64,000 nt of DNA, taken from positions 2,225,501-2,289,500 of the forward strand of contig NZ_CP087176.1 of NCBI RefSeq assembly GCF_024748695.1. Reading direction: 5' to 3'. The DNA is from Pseudomonas sp. B21-040 (GTDB lineage: Bacteria > Pseudomonadota > Gammaproteobacteria > Pseudomonadales > Pseudomonadaceae). The notes beneath the pieces are model-generated. The model was not told the DNA's origin, did no database searches, and saw only the letters and a program-made list of their open reading frames with translations. The position numbers and the translations under genes were made by a program. Shown one piece after another: positions 7,469-15,226 of the stretch; positions within the stretch are counted from its first letter, which is position 1, and each line of letters opens with the position of its first letter.

Positions 7469-8089
7469 ATGAATCAGCCTTCAGTTTCTTCGCCCAGCGC
7501 CCGTGGCCCAGCCGATCACGACATTCGAGACCAGATTGTCGCGGCGGCCAACGAACATTTCAGTCAATACGGTTATGGCAAAACAACGGTTTCTGACCTA
7601 GCCAAGGCCATCGGCTTTTCCAAGGCTTACATCTACAAATTCTTTGAATCCAAGCAGGCGATTGGTGAAGCAATCTGTACAAATTGCCTGACTGAAATCG
7701 TTGCGGCAGTGGAGCAAGCCATCAATGTAGACGGCATCTCGCCGACTGAACGTTTTCGGCGCCTGGTCAAAACCTTAATCGCTACAGGGGTGAGCCTGTT
7801 CTTTAACGACCGTAAACTCTACGACATCGCAGCGTTCGCCGCGTCGGAGCGATGGCCCTGCTCACAAGTCTATGACGCTCAGATCAAGAGCTTCGTGTTG
7901 CAAATCGTGCGTGAGGGGCGAGAGCTCGGTGAGTTTGAACGCAAGACTCCGCTGGACGAGACGGTAGAGGCGATTCATCTCGCTCTGCGGCCCTTCATCA
8001 ATCCTCTGCTATTGCAGTACAACCTCGATTTTGTTGAAGAAGCCCCCTCGCTTATCTCCAATCTTGTTCTGCGCAGCCTGATGCCTTAA
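7469..8089 (+). CDS. TetR/AcrR-family regulator of the RND efflux module
   Basis: This 206-residue protein has a TetR-type helix-turn-helix at about residues 20-66 (TTVSDLAKAIGFSKAYIYKFFESK), followed by a mostly helical ligand-binding and dimerisation domain. It lies between, and is co-oriented with, the fusion-protein and pump genes and is divergent from the outer membrane factor gene. The expected job is to repress both outward promoters in the absence of an efflux substrate. The two copies of GTGAC-N14-GTCAC at 7407-7430 and 8205-8228 are its probable sites. The ribosome binding site (GGGATGAG, about 13 bases from ATG 7469) is suboptimal, which would keep regulator levels low. The inducer cannot be told from sequence. 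Confidence 0.88.
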   Translation: MNQPSVSSPSARGPADHDIRDQIVAAANEHFSQYGYGKTTVSDLAKAIGFSKAYIYKFFESKQAIGEAICTNCLTEIVAAVEQAINVDGISPTERFRRLVKTLIATGVSLFFNDRKLYDIAAFAASERWPCSQVYDAQIKSFVLQIVREGRELGEFERKTPLDETVEAIHLALRPFINPLLLQYNLDFVEEAPSLISNLVLRSLMP

Positions 8090-8099
8090 ACCTCTGCTG

Positions 8100-8120
8100 A
8101 CGGATGCGCTGCGCATCCGT
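8100..8120. other. Short palindrome after the TetR gene
   Basis: A 10-bp perfect stem (8100-8109 with 8111-8120) lies eleven bases after the regulator stop codon. There is no T-tract, so a factor-independent terminator is unlikely; it may protect the transcript end. Confidence 0.4.
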
Positions 8121-8204
8121 ATCAGCGTGTGCGCCTGAAAAAACTAGATATCGAGCCTCTTTGCTTTGCTCTGATCAAGTGGGCGATGTTCATTCGTCTC
8201 GGTA

Positions 8205-8228
8205 GTGACTATTGACATAAATGGTCAC
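8205..8228 (+). promoter_or_regulatory. Second copy of the GTGAC-N14-GTCAC operator, before the efflux fusion protein
   Basis: GTGAC at 8205-8209 and GTCAC at 8224-8228 are separated by exactly 14 bases, as in the copy at 7407-7430; 15 of the 24 positions are identical between the two. A TTGACA (8212-8217) inside the repeat may be the -35 element for the fusion-protein and pump genes; the -10 is not clear. Confidence 0.6.
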
Positions 8229-8266
8229 TTGAATAAGCATGGTGCATCCGCTACCGAGAGATCTTT

Positions 8267-9388
8267 ATGATCCAGCGCCACCGCATGTCAGCCATTTTCA
8301 TTGTCTTGTTGCCGTTTGCCCTAGCGGCCTGCAACGAGGCCACGCCTGCCGATCCTCGCCTTCAAGTGCCCTTGGTGCGCATCGGCGTGGTTCAACCCTC
8401 CGCGCCTGCGGCACGGGTATTCACCGGTATCGTCGCGGCCCGAGTTCAGAGCGATCTCGGTTTTCGGGTCCCTGGGAAGGTCTTGGAGCGTTTGGTGGAT
8501 GCTGGACAAAGTGTCAAGCGCGGGCAGCCACTTATGCGAATCGATGCCAACGACCTGACGCTGACCGCGCGGGCACAGCAGGAAGCGGTACTGGCCGCCA
8601 TGGCCCGAGCTCGGCAGGCCTCCGATGACGAGCTTCGCTACCGTGATCTGGTGTCCGTCGGAGCGGTATCTGCTTCAGCTTACGCAGGGTTCAAAGCAGC
8701 TGCCGACTCGGCGAAAGCCCAACTCAACGCTGCCCAGGCCCAGGCTGATGTGGCGAAAAACGCGACCGGTTATTCGACGTTGCTGGCGGATGCTGACGGG
8801 GTGGTAGTGGATACCTTGGCGGAGCCGGGGCAGGTAGTTGGCGCAGGGCAGGTGGTGGTACGCGTTGCCCATTCAGGGCAGCGCGAGGCCGTGATCCAGT
8901 TACCCGAGACGCTACGTCCTGCGCTGGGCTCGGCGGCGACGGTTGAGTTATACGGCCAGCACCAGACTGCAGGTAAAGCGCGTTTACGCCAGTTGTCCGA
9001 CTCTGCCGACCGACAGACCCGAACGTTTGAAGCGCGTTATGTGCTGGAGGGGGCGCTCTCCAACGCCACCCTGGGTTCGACGATCTCAGTGGTTATCGCT
9101 GACACGGATGTTGCTGATGCCAAGGAATTACAGGTGCCCATGGGGGCCCTCTACGACGCCGGTAAAGGCCCGGGGGTCTGGGTGGTGGGCGGGGAAGCTG
9201 AGCAGGTGGCATGGCGCCCGATCAAGGTTCGCGGCCTGAATAATGAGGCCAGCGTGCGCGTGACGGGGGATCTGCAGGTGGGTGATCGAGTTGTCGCATT
9301 GGGTGCTCACTTGCTGAGCGAGGGAGAGAAGGTCAGGACTGAACTCGCCGATGCTCCGCAAAATTCAGTGGTTGAGGTAAGTCGATGA
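8267..9388 (+). CDS. RND efflux periplasmic adaptor (membrane fusion protein), lipoprotein
   Basis: This 373-residue protein is the periplasmic adaptor that joins the RND pump to the outer membrane channel. A lipobox (LAAC, Cys22) follows a short signal sequence, so the mature protein should be anchored to the inner membrane. The barrel-sandwich hybrid halves are visible around GFRVPGKVLERLVDAGQSV (about 65-83) and ADADGVVVDTLAEPGQVVGAG (about 175-195), separated by an alpha-hairpin. Beta-barrel and membrane-proximal domains follow. The gene overlaps the pump gene by four bases (ATGA at 9385-9388), so the two should be translationally coupled. The type is closest to the MexK/TriC-associated or AcrA-like adaptors; the substrate is unknown. 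Confidence 0.92.
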   Translation: MIQRHRMSAIFIVLLPFALAACNEATPADPRLQVPLVRIGVVQPSAPAARVFTGIVAARVQSDLGFRVPGKVLERLVDAGQSVKRGQPLMRIDANDLTLTARAQQEAVLAAMARARQASDDELRYRDLVSVGAVSASAYAGFKAAADSAKAQLNAAQAQADVAKNATGYSTLLADADGVVVDTLAEPGQVVGAGQVVVRVAHSGQREAVIQLPETLRPALGSAATVELYGQHQTAGKARLRQLSDSADRQTRTFEARYVLEGALSNATLGSTISVVIADTDVADAKELQVPMGALYDAGKGPGVWVVGGEAEQVAWRPIKVRGLNNEASVRVTGDLQVGDRVVALGAHLLSEGEKVRTELADAPQNSVVEVSR

Positions 9389-12300
9389 GCGGCTTCAATC
9401 TTTCGGCGCTGGCCGTACGCGAGCGCTCAATCACCCTGTTTTTGATCCTGCTGATTTCTGTGGGTGGGTTGTACGCCTTCTTCAAACTGGGGCGTGCGGA
9501 AGATCCCGCATTCACCATTAAACAAATGACGGTGGTCACCGCCTGGCCTGGGGCGACGGCCCAGGAGATGCAAGACCAGGTGGTAGAAAAGCTGGAAAAA
9601 CGCATGCAGGAACTGCGTTGGTACGATCGGACCGAGACCTTTACCCGGCCCGGCTTGGCATTCACTACGGTGTACCTGCTCGACAGCACGCCCCCCTCAG
9701 CCGTCCAGGAGGAGTTTTACCAGGCGCGCAAGAAAATCCTGGATGAGCAGAAGGGGTTGCCGTCTGGGGTGATCGGCCCGATGGTCAATGATGAGTATTC
9801 CGATGTCACCTTCGCGCTCTATGCGCTCAAGGCCAAGGGCGAGCCCCAACGTCTGTTGGTGCGCGAAGCCGAGAGCTTGCGCCAGCGTCTGCTGCATGTG
9901 GCGGGTGTGAAGAAGGTCAACATCATCGGTGAACAGGCCGAGCGCATTTTTGTCGAGCTGTCCTACGAGCGTTTGGCGACACTGGGCATTTCCGCACGAG
10001 ACATCTTCAGTGCGTTGAACACGCAAAACATGATAACCCCGGCAGGTTCGGTAGAAGCGAAGGGCCCACAGGTTTTCATCCGCCTGGATGGCGCGTTTGA
10101 TGACCTGCAGAAGATTCGTAATACCCCACTGACGGTGCAAGGCAGAACCCTCAAGTTGTCCGATGTGGCTGAGGTCAAGCGTGGTTATGAGGACCCCGCG
10201 ACGTTCCTGGTACGCAACAACGGCGAGCCGGCACTGTTGCTCGGCGTGGTCATGCGCGACGGCTGGAACGGCCTGGATTTGGGGAAGTCGCTGGACGCTG
10301 AGGCCACAGCGATCAACGAGCAGATGCCTTTGGGCATGAGCCTGACCAAGGTCACGGATCAGGCGGTGAATATTGGCGCCTCCGTCAACGAGTTCATGGT
10401 GAAGTTTTTTGCTGCCTTGGGCGTGGTGCTGCTGGTGTGTTTTCTCAGCATGGGCTGGCGTGTCGGCGTTGTGGTTGCCGCGGCGGTGCCGCTGACCCTG
10501 GCGGCCGTGTTCATTGTCATGGCGGCCACGGGCAAAGACTTTGATCGAATTACCCTGGGCTCGTTGATTCTGGCGCTGGGACTGCTGGTGGACGATGCAA
10601 TCATTGCCATTGAAATGATGGTGGTGAAGATGGAGGAGGGCTACGACCGAATCAAGGCCTCCGCTTATGCCTGGAGCCACACGGCCGCGCCGATGTTGTC
10701 GGGAACGTTGGTGACAGCGATCGGCTTTATGCCCAACGGTTTTGCCAAGTCGACCGCTGGTGAGTACACCGCGAACATGTTCTGGATCGTTGGCATCGCG
10801 CTGATCACTTCCTGGGTGGTGGCCGTGGTGTTTACCCCTTACCTGGGCGTCAAACTGCTGCCGCAGATCAAGGTGCCTGAAGGCGGACATACGGCGATTT
10901 ACGGTACACCGAACTACCAGCGTTTCAGGCGCCTGCTGGGCAGTGTGATCCGCCGCAAAGGTCTGGTGGCGACATCCGTCGTGGGCTTGTTTGTTGTTGC
11001 GATTTTGGGCATGGGCGTGGTCAACAAGCAGTTCTTCCCCACGTCCGACCGACCTGAGGTGCTGGTTGAGATGCAGATGCCTTACGGCACCTCTATCGAA
11101 CAGACTGATGTGGCGGCGGCCAAGGTCGAGGCGTGGTTGGCTCAGCAGCCGGAGGCCAAGATCGTCACTGCTTACATTGGCCAGGGCGCGCCGCGCTTCT
11201 ACTTGGCGATGGCCCCTGAACTACCCGATCCATCCTTCGCAAAAATCGTCGTCCTGACCGCGAATCAGCAAGAGCGTGAGGCGCTCAAGCTCCGCCTCAG
11301 ACAAGCGGCGGCCGATGGCTTGGCGCCTGAAGCTCGGGTGCGAGTGACGCAGTTGGTATTTGGTCCTTATTCACCGTATCCGGTGGCCTTTCGGGTGATG
11401 GGCGCCGACCCCGCAGTGTTGCGGGATATCGCCGCGCAGGTGCGTGAGATCATGACCGCCAGCCCCATGATGAGGACCGTCAACACCGACTTGGGCGAGC
11501 GCGTGCCGGCACTTCATCTCACGCTGGATCAGGATCGCCTGCAAGCATTCGGCTTGACCTCGACCGATGTCGCGCAACAGCTGCAATTTCTGCTCACGGG
11601 GGTGCCTGTCACCGAGGTGCGTGAGGACATTCGTTCGGTTCAGGTGGTCGCTCGCTCCGCGGGTGAGACGCGTCTGGATCCATCGAAAATTGCCGCCTTC
11701 ACGCTGACCGGCGTCCAAGGCCAGCGCGTTTCGCTGTCCCAGGTCGGGGCGGTGGATGTGCGCATGGAAGAGCCCATCCTGCGACGTCGTGATCGTACGC
11801 CGACAATAACCGTGCGCGGTGACGTGGCTGAAGGTCTTCAGCCTCCCGATGTCTCCAACGCCTTGATAACGCAGTTGCAGCCCATCACCGAAAAACTGCC
11901 GGCGGGCTACCGCATTGAGTTTGCCGGCGCGATCGAGGAGTCGGGTAAAGCAAACAAGGCATTGTTGCCGTTGTTCCCGATCATGATCGCGCTGATGTTG
12001 CTGACTATCATCATTCAGGTGCGCTCGATGTCGGCAATGATGATGGTGTTCGCCACCGCGCCTTTGGGCCTGATTGGTGTGGTGCCAATTCTGCTGCTGT
12101 TCCAGCAACCGTTCGGGATCAACGCCTTGGTGGGACTGATTGCCTTGTCAGGGATTCTGATGCGCAACACGCTGATCCTCATCGGCCAGATTCACTCAAA
12201 TGAGCAAGCCGGCCTGTCGCCATACAACGCCGTGGTCGAAGCCACTGTGCAGCGCGCGAGGCCCGTGATTCTCACGGCGTTGGCGGCGATGCTGGCGTTC

Positions 12301-12471
12301 ATTCCTCTGACCCATTCGGTGTTCTGGGGAACGCTGGCCTACACCCTGATTGGCGGTACGTTTGCTGGCACCGTGCTGACCCTGGTGTTCCTGCCAGCGA
12401 TGTATGCCCTCTGGTTCAAGATCAAGCCTGAGCCCGCGCATGAGTTTGCAGCGAACACTCACGTTGCTTGA
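9385..12471 (+). CDS. RND efflux inner-membrane pump (HAE1/AcrB type)
   Basis: This 1028-residue proton-driven drug or organic-compound exporter has the normal RND layout: TM1 at about 12-32, a large periplasmic loop, TM2-7, a second large loop and TM8-12. Asp403 and Asp404 in the GLLVDDAI motif of TM4 are the expected proton-relay residues. They mark it as a hydrophobic/amphiphilic-efflux pump rather than a metal pump of the CzcA type. The start overlaps the adaptor gene by four bases. Its closest relatives by sequence feel appear to be the TriC/MexK-like pumps rather than MexB, but this is a judgement from memory. The whole pump module is bounded by tRNA-Asn-derived repeats, which suggests horizontal origin. 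Confidence 0.92.
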   Translation: MSGFNLSALAVRERSITLFLILLISVGGLYAFFKLGRAEDPAFTIKQMTVVTAWPGATAQEMQDQVVEKLEKRMQELRWYDRTETFTRPGLAFTTVYLLDSTPPSAVQEEFYQARKKILDEQKGLPSGVIGPMVNDEYSDVTFALYALKAKGEPQRLLVREAESLRQRLLHVAGVKKVNIIGEQAERIFVELSYERLATLGISARDIFSALNTQNMITPAGSVEAKGPQVFIRLDGAFDDLQKIRNTPLTVQGRTLKLSDVAEVKRGYEDPATFLVRNNGEPALLLGVVMRDGWNGLDLGKSLDAEATAINEQMPLGMSLTKVTDQAVNIGASVNEFMVKFFAALGVVLLVCFLSMGWRVGVVVAAAVPLTLAAVFIVMAATGKDFDRITLGSLILALGLLVDDAIIAIEMMVVKMEEGYDRIKASAYAWSHTAAPMLSGTLVTAIGFMPNGFAKSTAGEYTANMFWIVGIALITSWVVAVVFTPYLGVKLLPQIKVPEGGHTAIYGTPNYQRFRRLLGSVIRRKGLVATSVVGLFVVAILGMGVVNKQFFPTSDRPEVLVEMQMPYGTSIEQTDVAAAKVEAWLAQQPEAKIVTAYIGQGAPRFYLAMAPELPDPSFAKIVVLTANQQEREALKLRLRQAAADGLAPEARVRVTQLVFGPYSPYPVAFRVMGADPAVLRDIAAQVREIMTASPMMRTVNTDLGERVPALHLTLDQDRLQAFGLTSTDVAQQLQFLLTGVPVTEVREDIRSVQVVARSAGETRLDPSKIAAFTLTGVQGQRVSLSQVGAVDVRMEEPILRRRDRTPTITVRGDVAEGLQPPDVSNALITQLQPITEKLPAGYRIEFAGAIEESGKANKALLPLFPIMIALMLLTIIIQVRSMSAMMMVFATAPLGLIGVVPILLLFQQPFGINALVGLIALSGILMRNTLILIGQIHSNEQAGLSPYNAVVEATVQRARPVILTALAAMLAFIPLTHSVFWGTLAYTLIGGTFAGTVLTLVFLPAMYALWFKIKPEPAHEFAANTHVA

Positions 12472-12642
12472 GTACCGCTTGCCACCGATCACTGTGCGCT
12501 TTGGTCGTGCCGTAATACCAGTCGAGGGCAACGCTTTCCAGGTGGCGGCCGTTGATGGGGCCTCCGTCTTGGCTTGGTTCTTGGCTTCTAGCTTCTATGG
12601 GGGGGGGCAATGGCATCCGCCAGCATTCGCTTGACCTGCAAA
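12472..12642. other. Gap between the pump gene and the tRNA-Asn terminator
   Basis: On the minus strand roughly 12600-12470 stays open and reads DGGPINGRHLESVALDWYYG followed by more low-bias sequence overlapping the pump gene's end. It has no ribosome binding site and I do not recognise it. It may be the decayed end of a gene once next to tRNA-Asn, or chance. A run of seven or more G at about 12600-12607 is present. No other feature is visible. Confidence 0.25.
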
Positions 12643-12712
12643 CGAAAAAACCCGCCAGAAGGCGGGTTTTTCGGGGGGCAGAGATTTTGAAAGCCTTCTC
12701 TGGAACCTTGTC

Positions 12713-12736
<24 letters not shown>
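12641..12736. repeat. tRNA-Asn 3' end plus terminator (att-like repeat, right)
   Basis: This is the partner of the diverged copy at 5681-5778. Here the repeat runs into the complete tRNA-Asn gene. The two copies are in the same orientation and enclose about 6.9 kb that carries only the efflux module. Confidence 0.7.
12643..12674. terminator. Terminator of tRNA-Asn and of the efflux pump operon
   Basis: An 11-bp stem (12646-12656 with 12661-12671) and loop AGAA, with A-run and T-run flanks, serves both converging units. Its sequence matches the terminator at 5683-5714. Confidence 0.85.
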
Positions 12737-12788
<52 letters not shown>

Positions 12789-13015
12789 ATGGCGCCTATG
12801 TTACTGATTCAAAAAGAGAAGTCAAGCGTCTGATAGCAACTTGACCGATTCGTCGGGACAGACGGCGGTTAATCGGTCGTGGGCGGTTACCAGAATCGTT
12901 TCAGAGGTCTACCATGGCCGCCCGGAAGTGGTCACACGCGCTGCCGGCCATTCGCCGAAAAGGTACGCGCCATGAACCATTCAATCCTTACACCTCTCAA
13001 CAACGGGGTGTTCGC

Positions 13016-13246
13016 ATGAGCATCGCTCAGATCAGCTTGCCCAAAGGGGTTGGCTCGCACGCCGAAAAACTGTTCGACGCAATCACTCAGGCCAGCAACG
13101 CCGAGGAGTTGAACCGTGCTGGCGGCAAGGCCGAAGGGTTTGTTCTGGGGCTGGAAAGCACCAAGGCCATCAAGAGTCAGGTGGCGGAATCGCTCTACGT
13201 CGCCTATGACGACGCCGCCAGTCAGCGTGCCACCGAACTGGCTTAA
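13016..13246 (+). CDS. Small conserved-looking protein of unknown function
   Basis: I do not recognise this 76-residue protein. It is soluble, without signal peptide or membrane segment, and begins MSIAQISLPKG. It is rich in Ala and Glu and predicted mostly helical after residue 12. ATG 13016 is chosen because GGGGTG precedes it; 34 further in-frame upstream codons back to 12914 look non-coding. Codon use is like that of the neighbouring core genes. Its stop overlaps the stop of the convergent small membrane protein gene by four bases. No function can be assigned; the position next to tRNA-Asn and tyrB suggests a lineage-conserved Pseudomonas gene. Confidence 0.65.
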   Translation: MSIAQISLPKGVGSHAEKLFDAITQASNAEELNRAGGKAEGFVLGLESTKAIKSQVAESLYVAYDDAASQRATELA

Positions 13247-13443
13247 CCGCCGAAGGTAAGGGTGCCGAGCATCAGTTTGGCATAGAGCATCGTGGCGCCC
13301 AGTTGCACCAGCCACAAGGCCAGGCCGCCAAGAAATACGCCCGCAGCGACTTGCAGCACCAGGTTGTTGCCGCGTTTGGCTGGGGTGCGAGGCACGAAGT
13401 GGTCCAGCTCATCGCGGTCAGCGCGTAGGTCATCGTTTTTCAT
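13243..13443 (-). CDS. Small single-span membrane protein of unknown function
   Basis: This 66-residue protein has a charged N-terminal region (MKNDDLRADRDELDHF) followed by one hydrophobic segment at about residues 34-60, ending in LTFGG. It should be an inner-membrane protein with its N-terminus in the cytoplasm. The ATG at 13443 is preferred; a GTG at 13473 would add ten residues but lies against a REP palindrome. The gene ends tail-to-tail with the preceding small gene, sharing four bases (TTAA) between the two stop codons. I do not recognise the family. Confidence 0.55.
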   Translation of the reverse strand: MKNDDLRADRDELDHFVPRTPAKRGNNLVLQVAAGVFLGGLALWLVQLGATMLYAKLMLGTLTFGG

Positions 13444-13474
13444 GGGGGGCTCGTAAAATTCCTGGATGTACACA

Positions 13475-13587
13475 AACCTGTAGGAGTGACGGTGCGGCGA
13501 TCCGACCTGCTCGCGATAGGGCCATCACATTCAACATCATTGTCGCCCGACAGTCTGCTATCGCGAGCAGGCTCACTCCTACAGGTT
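13475..13587. repeat. Paired REP element (inverted)
   Basis: Outer 15-bp arms (13475-13489 and 13573-13587) and inner 14-bp arms carrying CTGCTCGCGATAG (13506-13519 and 13558-13571) are inverted around a short centre. This is the Pseudomonas TAGGAG/GCTCGCGA REP type, arranged as a BIME-like pair between a small membrane protein gene and tyrB. Confidence 0.85.
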
Positions 13588-13645
13588 GAATGGGGGGAGT
13601 TTAGAGGGCGCAGCCACTGCTTTGAGAATTATCTGCGACAAATAA

Positions 13646-13675
13646 AAAACGGGAAGCCCATCGGCTTCCCGTTTT
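13646..13675 (-). terminator. Terminator of tyrB
   Basis: A 13-bp stem (13646-13658 with 13663-13675), loop CATC, is followed on the minus strand by a T-run. It ends 17 bases beyond the tyrB stop. Confidence 0.85.
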
Positions 13676-13691
13676 CGTACTACCGGGCGAC

Positions 13692-14888
13692 TCAGATCAC
13701 CTGAACGATGGCGTCCGTTACGGCCTTGATGTTGCTTTGGTTCAACGCAGCCACACAGATGCGGCCGGTGTCCAGGGCGTAGATGCCGAACTCGGTGCGC
13801 AGGCGGGTGACTTGCTCAACCGTCAGGCCGGAGTAAGAGAACATGCCACGCTGGCGGCCCACAAAGCTGAAATCGCGCTGAGGCGCGTTTTTTGCCAGGG
13901 TGTCGACCATCTGGATGCGCATGCCGCGAATTCGCAGGCGCATTTCAGCCAGTTCTTCTTTCCACTGGGCGCGCAATACCGGGCTGTTCAGCACAGCGGC
14001 AACGATGCTTGCACCGTGAGTAGGCGGGTTGGAGTAGTTGGTACGGATGACGCGTTTGACTTGCGACAGTACGCGCGCGCTTTCTTCTTTGGACTCGCTG
14101 ACGATCGACAGCGCACCAACGCGCTCGCCGTACAGCGAGAACGATTTGGAGAACGAGCTGGATACGAAGAACGTCAGACCCGATTCGGCGAACAGGCGCA
14201 CAGCGGCGGCGTCTTCGTCGATGCCATCGCCGAAACCTTGATAGGCCATGTCGAGGAACGGTACGTGACCCTTGGCTTTGACGACTTGCAGCACGTTGTT
14301 CCAGTCGGCAGGGCTCAGGTCCACGCCGGTCGGGTTGTGGCAGCAGGCGTGCAGCACAACGATCGAGCCGTTTGGCAGGGCGTTCAGGTCTTCCAGCAGG
14401 CCGGCACGATTAACGTCGTGGGTCGCGGCGTCGTAGTAGCGGTAGTTCTGTACCGGGAAACCGGCGGTTTCGAACAGTGCGCGGTGGTTTTCCCAGCTTG
14501 GGTCGCTGATCGCTACAACGGCGTTCGGCAGCAGTTTCTTGAGGAAGTCGGCACCGATTTTCAGTGCGCCGGTGCCGCCCACCGCTTGGGTGGTGATGAC
14601 GCGGCCAGCGGCGATCAGTGGCGAGTCGTTGCCGAACAGCAGTTTCTGCACTGCCTGGTCGTAGGCAGCGATGCCGTCGATTGGCAGGTAGCCACGGGAA
14701 GCGTGTTGAGCGGCGCGAATTGTCTCGGCTTCGACAACGGCGCGCAGGAGTGGAATTCGCCCCTCCTCGTTGCAGTAAACACCGACCCCCAGGTTGACCT
14801 TGTTGGTACGGGTATCGGCGTTGAATGCTTCGTTGAGGCCCAGGATTGGATCGCGTGGTGCCATTTCGACAGCGGAGAACAGGCTCAT
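13692..14888 (-). CDS. tyrB: Aromatic amino acid / aspartate aminotransferase
   Basis: This 398-residue PLP enzyme of aminotransferase class I transfers amino groups between aromatic amino acids or aspartate and 2-oxo acids, acting late in tyrosine and phenylalanine synthesis or degradation. The cofactor lysine is Lys248 in SSSFSKSFSLYGERVG. The substrate-carboxylate arginine lies near the C-terminus in TGRICVAALN. The length equals that of E. coli TyrB/AspC (about 396-397). The gene is monocistronic, divergent from uvrB, and closed by its own terminator. The ribosome binding site is weak. The gap to uvrB (14889-15226, 338 bases) holds no recognisable gene, and I could not find a LexA box in it. 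Confidence 0.93.
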   Translation of the reverse strand: MSLFSAVEMAPRDPILGLNEAFNADTRTNKVNLGVGVYCNEEGRIPLLRAVVEAETIRAAQHASRGYLPIDGIAAYDQAVQKLLFGNDSPLIAAGRVITTQAVGGTGALKIGADFLKKLLPNAVVAISDPSWENHRALFETAGFPVQNYRYYDAATHDVNRAGLLEDLNALPNGSIVVLHACCHNPTGVDLSPADWNNVLQVVKAKGHVPFLDMAYQGFGDGIDEDAAAVRLFAESGLTFFVSSSFSKSFSLYGERVGALSIVSESKEESARVLSQVKRVIRTNYSNPPTHGASIVAAVLNSPVLRAQWKEELAEMRLRIRGMRIQMVDTLAKNAPQRDFSFVGRQRGMFSYSGLTVEQVTRLRTEFGIYALDTGRICVAALNQSNIKAVTDAIVQVI

Positions 14889-15226
14889 TTTTGCGGCGGC
14901 TCTGAATGGAGAATGGAGGGACGTGTCGCGCTCCAGCCGAATGCACTAGAGCGGTGCACAAACGGGGAGCTAGTATAGAGGCCATCTGCGATCGATGGCG
15001 ACAGACGATTGGGCTTTTCCGTTAAGTTTTTCCGATTATTTTCCGACCGTTAGTCGAATGCTGACGTCAAACGATTCGCCGGATGTAGGACGTTTGCCTT
15101 GAAAGAGCAGGCAATCGACTCCACATTGAGCACAATCCAGTTTTTTCCTCGGGCGGTTTTAGCCGTTTGCGGTCTTTTTCGTTGCTGTCCCATTTGACCG
15201 GGCAGGCGCGAATCCAGGGGTATTGA

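Noticed and set aside
15060..15226. Possible LexA box before uvrB
   Set aside because: I looked for CTGT-N8-ACAG spacing and found only CTG...CAG-like pieces with wrong spacing, so SOS control is not supported.
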